A program made the translations under genes and the position numbers. A DNA stretch of 53,355 nt, taken from contig NZ_JPVQ01000026.1 in NCBI RefSeq assembly GCF_000772965.1, forward strand, positions 1-53,355, in the 5' to 3' direction. The notes beneath the pieces were generated by a model. The model searched no databases and was not told the origin of the DNA. It worked only from the letters and a program-made list of their open reading frames with translations. The DNA comes from Ureibacillus massiliensis 4400831 = CIP 108448 = CCUG 49529 (GTDB lineage: Bacteria > Bacillota > Bacilli > Bacillales_A > Planococcaceae). This document shows positions 47,180-53,355 of the stretch, piece after piece. Numbering within the stretch: the stretch's first letter is position 1; each line of letters starts with the position of its first letter.

Positions 47180-47985
47180 AGATTATATTATTAACAGGTT
47201 CTCATCCTAGACATCTTTATATAGTGAATAAATTAGCTGAATTAGGAATAGTAGCTGCACATGTAATGGAAATAAGAGAATCGTTTGTCCCTCAACCACC
47301 TGTAAATCTTGAGGAAATTGATCGAAATAACTTCATTCGTCATTTTAAGGATCGTGATGAAGCTGAAAATCGCCATTTTTATGGTCATACACAGGTTCAT
47401 AGAGATATTCCTACCTTACAAGTATCATTGCAAGAATTAAATAGTGAAGATACGATTTCTTGGATAAAAGAACAGCAATTTGATATAGCAATCAGCTATG
47501 GTGTTCATAAATTAAATAATGAATTACTAGAGGTTTTAGGAGAACACGCCTGGAATATTCATGGTGGTCTTTCGCCATGGTATAAAGGGAATACTACTTT
47601 ATTTTGGCCATTCTATATGCTTCGACCAAATTGGGCTGGGATGACAATACATCGGCTTTCAGCAAGACTTGACGCTGGCGATATTGTTCATCATGCAGTA
47701 CCAACACTCGAGTATGGTGATGGTTTACACGATGTTGCGTGTAAAGCGGTAAAGCAGGTTGCAATAGATTTAGGCAAAATACTTACAACGATCCCTCTAG
47801 ATGAAATTCAATATTCACCGCAAAAGGGAAACGGGAAGCTATGGGTTGGAACAGACTGGATACCGCAACATTTGCGATTTGTCTATAATACCTACAATAA
47901 CGATATTGTAGATCAATTTTTAGATGGAAAATTACCAAAATTTGATCCGCCTATTATTTCGGCATTTCAAAAAGGAGAAAAGTAA
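47176..47985 (+). CDS. Sugar N-formyltransferase-like protein
   Basis: This 269-residue protein has the formyltransferase core: the Asn127-x-His129 pair in WNIHGGLSPWYKGNT and the acidic loop RLDAGDIVHH (Asp166/169). These correspond to the Asn-His-Asp triad of Met-tRNA formyltransferase and of sugar formyltransferases that use N10-formyl-tetrahydrofolate. The typical SLLP is changed to GLSP. It overlaps the start of pseC (TAATG at 47985), so it probably formylates the amine that PseC makes. Length and context argue against a translation enzyme. Confidence 0.85.
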   Translation: MKIILLTGSHPRHLYIVNKLAELGIVAAHVMEIRESFVPQPPVNLEEIDRNNFIRHFKDRDEAENRHFYGHTQVHRDIPTLQVSLQELNSEDTISWIKEQQFDIAISYGVHKLNNELLEVLGEHAWNIHGGLSPWYKGNTTLFWPFYMLRPNWAGMTIHRLSARLDAGDIVHHAVPTLEYGDGLHDVACKAVKQVAIDLGKILTTIPLDEIQYSPQKGNGKLWVGTDWIPQHLRFVYNTYNNDIVDQFLDGKLPKFDPPIISAFQKGEK

Positions 47986-49124
47986 TGGAGAAACTACCTG
48001 AATTTTTATCCTATGGACGTCAATTAATTGATGAAGATGATATACAAACAGTGATTGAAACATTACGATCCCCTTTTTTAACACAAGGGCCAAAAATTAA
48101 AGAATTTGAACAAGCTATCGCAGATTATGTTGGTGCTAAATATGCGGTTGCATATAGTAACGGTACGGCTGCGCTCCACGGGGCATGTTATGCTGCAGGA
48201 ATTGAAGAAGGTGATGAAGTTATCACAACACCTATTACCTTCGCTGCAAGTGCAAATTGTGTGCGCTATATGGGGGGGACTGTTGTATTTGCTGATATAG
48301 ATAAGGAGACCTATAATATTGACCCATTAGAAATTGAGAGAAAAATTACTCCTAAAACAAAAGCCATTATTCCTGTGGACTTTACGGGTCAGCCTGCAGA
48401 TATGGACAAAATTATGGAGATTGCCAAAAAAAATAACCTTGTTGTTATTGAAGATGGGGCACATTCTCTTGGTGCTGAATATAAAGGGGAAAAAGTCGGT
48501 ACTTTTGCTGATATGACGATGTTCAGTTTTCATCCCGTTAAGCCAATAACTACGGCTGAAGGCGGGATCATTGTAACGAATAGTGAAGAATTCTATAAAA
48601 AGCTTCTATTATTCCGAAGCCATGGGATTGAAAAAACTCCTTATTCATTAGAACAGGGAGATTGGTACTATGAAATGACAGATTTAGGCTTTAATTATCG
48701 TATGACGGATTTACAGGCAGCTCTAGGATTATCTCAATTAAATAAACTAGAAACTTTTTTGGAAAGACGTCGTAAAATTGCTCAACTATACAATGAAGCG
48801 TTTAAGAAAATCCCAGAGATCACAATACCGAAACAGTTAGAAGCTACTAACTCCGGTTGGCATCTTTACATGATTCAACTAGATGAAAAGATCGACCGTA
48901 AAGAAATTTTTAATAAAATGCGAGCGCAAAACATTGGTGTCCATGTCCATTACATACCTGTATATTGGCATCCTTATTATCAAAACTTAGGATATGAAAA
49001 AGGTATTTGTCCAGTTGCAGAGAATTGGTATGATAGGGCTTTAACGTTACCTATCCATCCAAATATGACGGATGATGATGTCCAACTTGTAGCCAAGAAC
49101 TTAATTGAATTAGTTAAAAACTAA
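47985..49124 (+). CDS. pseC: UDP-4-amino-4,6-dideoxy-N-acetyl-L-altrosamine transaminase PseC
   Basis: PseC is the PLP enzyme that adds an amino group to the PseB product. The 379-residue DegT/DnrJ/EryC1 protein has AYSNGTAALHGACYAAGI, ITFAASANCVRYMGG, IIPVDFTGQPADMDKI, VIEDGAHSLGAEYKG and the PLP-lysine in FSFHPVKPITTAEGG. FRSHGIEKTPYSLE and the C-terminal HVHYIPVYWHPYY fit the PseC subgroup. It is last in the operon and ends in a terminator. It lies 15.7 kb from pseB, an unusual separation. Confidence 0.93.
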   Translation: MEKLPEFLSYGRQLIDEDDIQTVIETLRSPFLTQGPKIKEFEQAIADYVGAKYAVAYSNGTAALHGACYAAGIEEGDEVITTPITFAASANCVRYMGGTVVFADIDKETYNIDPLEIERKITPKTKAIIPVDFTGQPADMDKIMEIAKKNNLVVIEDGAHSLGAEYKGEKVGTFADMTMFSFHPVKPITTAEGGIIVTNSEEFYKKLLLFRSHGIEKTPYSLEQGDWYYEMTDLGFNYRMTDLQAALGLSQLNKLETFLERRRKIAQLYNEAFKKIPEITIPKQLEATNSGWHLYMIQLDEKIDRKEIFNKMRAQNIGVHVHYIPVYWHPYYQNLGYEKGICPVAENWYDRALTLPIHPNMTDDDVQLVAKNLIELVKN

Positions 49125-49203
49125 AAACTAAGCACTCAATGATATATTCATCATTTATTTCTTTAATGATTGTAATGTAGTCATGAGGGTGTTTAGTTTT
49201 TTA
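49123..49203 (+). terminator. Terminator at the end of the glycosylation operon
   Basis: AAAACTAAGCACTC pairs with GAGGGTGTTTAGTTTT over a long, partly paired loop, followed by T residues. Confidence 0.75.
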
Positions 49204-49229
49204 TTTACTTTTTTCACCATCTTTCTATG

Positions 49230-49254
49230 TAATTTTTAATTTAGTATCCGATAT
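49230..49254 (+). promoter_or_regulatory. Sigma-D promoter candidate for flaG-fliD
   Basis: TCCGATAT at 49247-49254 has the sigma-D -10 core. TAAT at 49230-49233 gives a 13-base spacer, slightly short. It is about 48 bases before flaG. Confidence 0.55.
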
Positions 49255-49301
49255 AAAAACAAATGAACTATATGCGCTTGTAAATCAAGGAGGATGACTG
49301 T

Positions 49302-49670
49302 ATGCGTATTTTGTCACAATCTGCTGTTGACACTCAGACAGTATCAAAGACGGTACAAAGTTCAACAGTTGAAAATATCGCAAAGCAAGGAAGCTTAGAT
49401 GATACAACAATGCAAATACAACAGGGCTATGAAAAGAATGAAGTAACAGAAGAAAAGCTAGAAAAAGCTGTTAATTCATTAAATGAAATCCTAGAAATCA
49501 ATCATAATTCTTCTAAATTTGTCTATCATGAGGGGCTTGATCGTTATTTTGTTCAAGTTGTAAATAAAGACACTGAAGAAGTTGTAAAAGAAATTCCACC
49601 TAAGAAATTGCTCGATGCCTTTTATGAAATGCAAAAACTAGTTGGAATGATTGTAGATGAAAAAATATAA
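49302..49670 (+). CDS. flaG: Flagellar protein FlaG (YvyC)
   Basis: This 122-residue protein has a variable N-terminus and the conserved C-terminal FlaG domain (VEKAVNSLNEILEINHNSS-like helix, KFVYHEGLDRYFVQVVNKD and EVVKEIPPKKLLDAFYEMQK). FlaG is linked to filament length. It is the first gene of flaG-fliD-fliT-fliS, in the same order as B. subtilis yvyC-fliD. AAGGAGGATGACTGT precedes the ATG. Confidence 0.92.
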   Translation: MRILSQSAVDTQTVSKTVQSSTVENIAKQGSLDDTTMQIQQGYEKNEVTEEKLEKAVNSLNEILEINHNSSKFVYHEGLDRYFVQVVNKDTEEVVKEIPPKKLLDAFYEMQKLVGMIVDEKI

Positions 49671-49691
49671 CAATAATTGGAGGTTATATAA

Positions 49692-51971
49692 ATGGTGACA
49701 CGTATTGGTGGTTTAGCGTCAGGGATGGATATTGATTCTATCGTTGAAAAACTGATGCAGGCGGAACGCGCCCCGTTAAACAAATTACAACAAAATAAAA
49801 CAGTTTATGAATGGACACGAGATGCATACAGAGATATCAATACAAAGTTAAAAACATTTGATACGTATTTATTTGATAACTTTGCACTTTCTAGTAATTT
49901 TACGAAAAAAAAGTCGACTATTACTGGTATAAATAGTGATAAGTTAACTATAACACCTGCATCAAATGCTTCTGGAACATTAAATATTCAAGGGGTAAAA
50001 CAACTTGCAACTGCGGCAACTACAGGGGCAGTTAATGTAGCACAAACTTCGTATCGTAATGCAATAGGAACAGACAAACTTGTAGATATTGGGTTTACTG
50101 CGCAAACGATAAATTTTAAAGTGGATGGCATTGATAAAAGTATTACCATTGATGAAACTACAACTGTTGATAGCTTTATCTCTGACTTAACATCTAAGGG
50201 CCTTGATTCATCTACTTATAATTCAAGTACTGGTCAATTCTCAATAGGAGCAAAAACTGCTAAAGTTGAAGTCTCAGATCAAGCTAGTGCGGAGTATCTT
50301 CGAGAGCTAGGATTTGGTACAGGTTACAGAGCTGAAGCACTTAAAGTCGGAGAGAACCTTGCCAAAAAAAGTACCACTTTCACAGAATTAGGAATAACAT
50401 TACCTGCCTCATTCAATTATGAAATAAATGGAGAAATCAAATCAATCGATTTAAGCTCTTTAAGTGGAACTTCGACAATCGATAACTTACTAACAGAATT
50501 GAATAAGTCAGGTTCAGACATTACTGCTAGTTTTAATGAGACTACAGGGAAGTTTGCAATTGCGGGGGCGAATGGAAAGACTTTACAAGTATCAGAGTCT
50601 TCTTCTAGTCTACTTTCACAATTAGGTGTTTATCAATCCGTAAGTGGACAGTCAGTTGCATTTAATGAGGTTGCAGATGAAACACCATCGACTCCAACAG
50701 GTTCAACTATATTAAAACATATTGGAATATTAGATGACGGTAAATTTAAATTAAATACTGTTCAAGCCGATGGGAAGATGAAAGAAACAATTATTGAGTT
50801 TAAAGCAACGGATACTATTGATTCTTTAATTAAAAAAATTAACTCTTCAGGTGCTGGTGTTACAGCTTTATTCTCAAATGGCCAAATGTCTATCACCGCT
50901 AGCAATACTGGAGCGAATAAAGACGGGGCAACTAGCGAAATTCAGCTGCTAACAACATTTAAAAAAACTGTTGATGGTGAAACAACTACAGAAATAGATA
51001 ATTCCGGGCAATCACTATTTAATAAACTTGGATTTGCAATAGATGCGACAAGTACAGATACTACTTTTGATTTAGCTACTACAGGTGGTAGAAACGCAGA
51101 GTATATGGTAAATGGTTTAGAAATGAGCAGTCAAACAAATACCTTTAATGTTTCTGGATACTCAATTCAACTAAATGGGACGTTTAACTATAGTGGAACA
51201 AGTTATGATACAAGTGTACCTGGCGTCTCAGTTACATCATCAAATGATACTGACGGTATGATGGAAAAAATTAAAGAATTTGTAACGACGTATAATGGGT
51301 TAATAACAGATTTGAATAGTACAATAAAAGAACCAAAATATCGGGACTACCAACCTTTGACTGATGAACAAAAAGAAGATATGTCGGAGGATGAAATAAA
51401 GCTTTGGGAAGAGAAAGCCAAAAGTGGTATGTTGCGTAATGATTCAATTATACGTGACGGCATGTCTAGCCTACGTTTGAATTTCTCTTCTTCAGTTGGC
51501 GCTTTAAATGATAAGACAATCGATGCTTTGGCTGAAATTGGAATTACTACTTCCAAATCCTATAATGATGGTGGAACGTTAGTTATTGATGAAACGAAAT
51601 TACGTGCCGCATTAGAAAAAGATTCTGAACAAGTGGCTAAAATCTTTACCCAAACAGGTTCTAAAGATGCAACTGAGACAGATCCAGCAACTGGTTTAAC
51701 TAAAAAAGTGGACACACGCGGAATTGTTCAAAGATTACGTGATTCAATTGATACATTTGAGTTAAATATTGAGAAAAAAGCTGGTCGTTCAACGATGACT
51801 GACCACCAATATTCTATTGGTAAAAGAATGCTTGATATCGAAGAGCGTATCGAACGTTTACAAGATCGTTTGGTTAGTGTAGAAGAGCGTTATTGGAGAC
51901 AGTTCACAGCGATGGAACAAGCCATTAATAAGGCAAATAGCCAAGCTACACTATTTGCACCAGCATATTAA
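49692..51971 (+). CDS. fliD: Flagellar filament cap protein FliD with three tandem hook-IN-like repeats
   Basis: This 759-residue cap protein is much longer than B. subtilis FliD (about 500). The conserved ends are clear: TRIGGLASGMDIDSIVEKLM, then KLQQNKTVYEWTRDAYRDIN, and the C-terminal coil RMLDIEERIERLQDRLVSVE. The middle holds three related modules near residues 130-210, 230-315 and 340-450, each with a TxDxxI-x-L-xxxG-x-TA segment, a SSTGQFSI or ETTGKFAI strand and a closing (Q)LGF/LGV. They are flagellin hook-IN type motifs. ATG at 49692 follows TTGGAGG. Confidence 0.93.
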   Translation: MVTRIGGLASGMDIDSIVEKLMQAERAPLNKLQQNKTVYEWTRDAYRDINTKLKTFDTYLFDNFALSSNFTKKKSTITGINSDKLTITPASNASGTLNIQGVKQLATAATTGAVNVAQTSYRNAIGTDKLVDIGFTAQTINFKVDGIDKSITIDETTTVDSFISDLTSKGLDSSTYNSSTGQFSIGAKTAKVEVSDQASAEYLRELGFGTGYRAEALKVGENLAKKSTTFTELGITLPASFNYEINGEIKSIDLSSLSGTSTIDNLLTELNKSGSDITASFNETTGKFAIAGANGKTLQVSESSSSLLSQLGVYQSVSGQSVAFNEVADETPSTPTGSTILKHIGILDDGKFKLNTVQADGKMKETIIEFKATDTIDSLIKKINSSGAGVTALFSNGQMSITASNTGANKDGATSEIQLLTTFKKTVDGETTTEIDNSGQSLFNKLGFAIDATSTDTTFDLATTGGRNAEYMVNGLEMSSQTNTFNVSGYSIQLNGTFNYSGTSYDTSVPGVSVTSSNDTDGMMEKIKEFVTTYNGLITDLNSTIKEPKYRDYQPLTDEQKEDMSEDEIKLWEEKAKSGMLRNDSIIRDGMSSLRLNFSSSVGALNDKTIDALAEIGITTSKSYNDGGTLVIDETKLRAALEKDSEQVAKIFTQTGSKDATETDPATGLTKKVDTRGIVQRLRDSIDTFELNIEKKAGRSTMTDHQYSIGKRMLDIEERIERLQDRLVSVEERYWRQFTAMEQAINKANSQATLFAPAY

Positions 51972-51986
51972 TATGAGGTACGTCTA

Positions 51987-52346
51987 ATGGATAAGACACA
52001 GCAATTGGTACAAACTTCTGCATTACTTTTTAAACATCTTGCTGAAATACCAACTGGCGAAAAACGGACTCAATATATAGAAACAATTAATCAATTGTTA
52101 GACAATCGTGGTTTATTAATTGAACAGCTAAGAAATGAAGGTTTTCAGATGGATGAAAACGATAAGACCCATGCTACTTTAGCTAAATTGGACAATGGTA
52201 TTCGTGAACGTCTAGATTTGGTTATGCAAGCTATCAAACAAGATATGAAAGATCTTCAAAACACTAAAAAGCACGAAAGACAATATATGAATCCATATTC
52301 TTCAGTACAAGTAATGGATGGTAAGTACTACGATAAGAAAAAGTAA
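51987..52346 (+). CDS. fliT: FliT-like flagellar chaperone
   Basis: This 119-residue helical protein (LVQTSALLFKHLAEIPTGEK, YIETINQLLDNRGLLIEQL, RERLDLVMQAIKQDMKDLQN) resembles FliT, the export chaperone of FliD. It lies between fliD and fliS; in B. subtilis the order is fliD-fliS-fliT. Family resemblance is weak at sequence level, so context carries weight. A 15-base gap follows fliD. Confidence 0.75.
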   Translation: MDKTQQLVQTSALLFKHLAEIPTGEKRTQYIETINQLLDNRGLLIEQLRNEGFQMDENDKTHATLAKLDNGIRERLDLVMQAIKQDMKDLQNTKKHERQYMNPYSSVQVMDGKYYDKKK

Positions 52347-52382
52347 TGATACAGATTAAAGCCCTTAAAAGGAGTGTCAATT

Positions 52383-52787
52383 TTGGCAGTACAAAATTCC
52401 GCACTAAATGCTTACAAACAAAATAGTGTAACTACAGCTTCACCTGGAGAATTGACGTTAATGTTATATAACGGTTGTCTAAAATTCTTGTCACAGGCAA
52501 AAAAAGCGATGGAAGATAAAAATATACAAAACAAAAATACAAATCTTCAAAAAGCACAAGCCATTATTCATGAATTAATGTCCACATTAAATATGGACTA
52601 TGACATTTCAAAGCAAATGTTACCATTATATGAATATATGAATCGTCGTCTTCTTGAAGCAAATCTTAAAAACGACACAACAATTATTGACGAGGTAATT
52701 GGCCTCACTACAGAATTCCGAGATACATGGAAGCAAGTGATCCAAATTACACGTCAGCAACAATTTAGCAATAGCCAACAAGTATAA
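52383..52787 (+). CDS. fliS: Flagellin export chaperone FliS
   Basis: FliS binds the C-terminus of flagellin and stops early polymerisation. The 134-residue protein has the family signature NAYKQNSVTTASPGELTLML followed by YNGCLKFLSQAKKAMED, and YMNRRLLEANLKNDTTIIDE. Start is TTG at 52383, eight bases after AAAGGAG; a GTG at 52374 abuts the ribosome site. Confidence 0.94.
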   Translation: MAVQNSALNAYKQNSVTTASPGELTLMLYNGCLKFLSQAKKAMEDKNIQNKNTNLQKAQAIIHELMSTLNMDYDISKQMLPLYEYMNRRLLEANLKNDTTIIDEVIGLTTEFRDTWKQVIQITRQQQFSNSQQV

Positions 52788-52807
52788 TAAATCTCCATCT
52801 ATTATAA

Positions 52808-52858
52808 GCCCCCCTGAATGAGTACTTTAAAAAGTATTGATTCGGGGGTGTTTTTTAT
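52808..52858 (+). terminator. Terminator after fliS
   Basis: CCCCCCTGAAT with AGTACTTT pairs with AAAGTATT and GATTCGGGGG, followed by a T run. Confidence 0.85.
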
Positions 52859-53033
52859 TAGAGAATCATCCCTTCTAAAACTCATAAAATAGTCCCTCTA
52901 TAAGAAAATCGTTACAATTATTTGAACAAGCTTTGCGAAAAATGTCGAAAGATGAGATAAAATAGTCGACATTTTTTCGGAACAATTTGATAATAAAGGT
53001 AAATAATTGATTATATTGTAGGGGGATTTTCCT

Positions 53034-53309
53034 ATGATTTTTAAACGACAAGAAGGTTTTCGCTTTGTCTTTAATGAACCAATTGAAGCGAGTTTCGTCG
53101 TAATTAGTACAGGTGAAAAAAGCGATGCACAAAAAATCAAGCATTCTTGTAAAATTTTGGATTTAAGTGCTCGTGGTTTAAAGATTTATACTGAGGCCGA
53201 AATTGGTGAATATAAAAATAAGCCATTTTCACTTGAGATTCATTTCGTTCTTGATGTGACACAAATTCATGCGGTTGGCGAAATTATTTGGTCAAGACCT
53301 TTTGGATGA
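53034..53309 (+). CDS. PilZ-domain protein, possibly cut short by a frameshift
   Basis: This 91-residue frame has the PilZ pattern: EGFRFVFNEPIEASFVV, the DLSARGLKIYT motif that binds cyclic di-GMP (DxSxxG) and a final strand VGEIIWSRPFG. The first RxxxR half is weak (KRQEGFRF). Most single PilZ domains run some 10-25 residues further. After the TGA at 53307 the +1 frame reads EYCILNKPLVRNFEPL open to the window edge, so a one-base frameshift is possible but weakly supported. Confidence 0.7.
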   Translation: MIFKRQEGFRFVFNEPIEASFVVISTGEKSDAQKIKHSCKILDLSARGLKIYTEAEIGEYKNKPFSLEIHFVLDVTQIHAVGEIIWSRPFG

Positions 53310-53355
53310 ATATTGCATCCTAAATAAGCCACTTGTGCGGAACTTTGAGCCACTC

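Noticed and set aside
47176-47985. Methionyl-tRNA formyltransferase (fmt)
   Set aside because: It is short, lacks the C-terminal tRNA-binding domain, and is coupled to pseC in a sugar operon.

Overview
The window looks like chromosome from a low-GC, motile Firmicute of the Bacillales, most likely the Lysinibacillus/Solibacillus/Ureibacillus side of the Planococcaceae. The reasons are the AT-rich base composition, the Bacillus-type order degS-degU ... comFA-comFC-yvyF-flgM-flgN-flgK-flgL-yviE-fliW-csrA-hag, an accessory SecA2 paired with an S-layer assembly protein, and strong AGGAGG-type ribosome sites. The species call is inference. No rRNA, tRNA, CRISPR array or intact transposase was seen.

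Layout. (1) 0.2-9.1 kb: cell-surface and housekeeping genes: a TetR regulator, an S41 protease with a C-terminal Ig-like domain, an LCP wall-polymer transferase, a BrnQ transporter, an NlpC/P60 hydrolase, and the slaP-secA2 pair. (2) 9.4-13.9 kb: a TagO/WecA-type initiating phosphosugar transferase and a second LCP protein, separated by 1.4 kb that holds two different tandem-repeat arrays, then a YigZ protein. (3) 14.0-20.5 kb: DegS-DegU, a GC-rich dispersed-repeat-like element, a small lipoprotein, DegV, and ComFA-ComFC. (4) 20.7-27.8 kb: late flagellar genes up to flagellin, with FliW, CsrA and a flagellin leader that carries a near-ideal CsrA site. (5) 27.9-49.1 kb: a flagellin glycosylation island. 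(6) 49.3-53.3 kb: flaG, fliD, fliT-like, fliS and a PilZ gene at the window edge.

How the parts work together. Sigma-D type promoters (CCGAT-core -10 boxes) stand before flgM, hag, the first maf gene, pseB and flaG, so filament subunits, their chaperones and the glycosylation genes are probably switched on together. FliW and CsrA sit just before hag and should set flagellin translation. The island encodes pseudaminic acid synthesis (PseB, PseC, PseG, PseI and an SpsF-type cytidylyltransferase), two Maf-type flagellin glycosyltransferases, GalE and UDP-galactopyranose mutase (galactofuranose supply), several glycosyltransferases, a sulfotransferase, and unusual tailoring genes (ATP-grasp, HAD, DUF4910 peptidase-like, formyltransferase).

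Most interesting points. No PseH acetyltransferase is visible, while a sugar N-formyltransferase-like gene is translationally coupled to pseC; this suggests a 7-N-formyl pseudaminic acid. An AT-rich cassette at 33.2-37.7 kb interrupts the otherwise tightly packed island and carries two unrelated transferases that end in the same Rossmann-like tail. A 21-bp-period repeat array lies beside a second, different array. A leftover copy of the flgL 3' end lies downstream of flgL and uses a different stop codon, a probable recombination scar.
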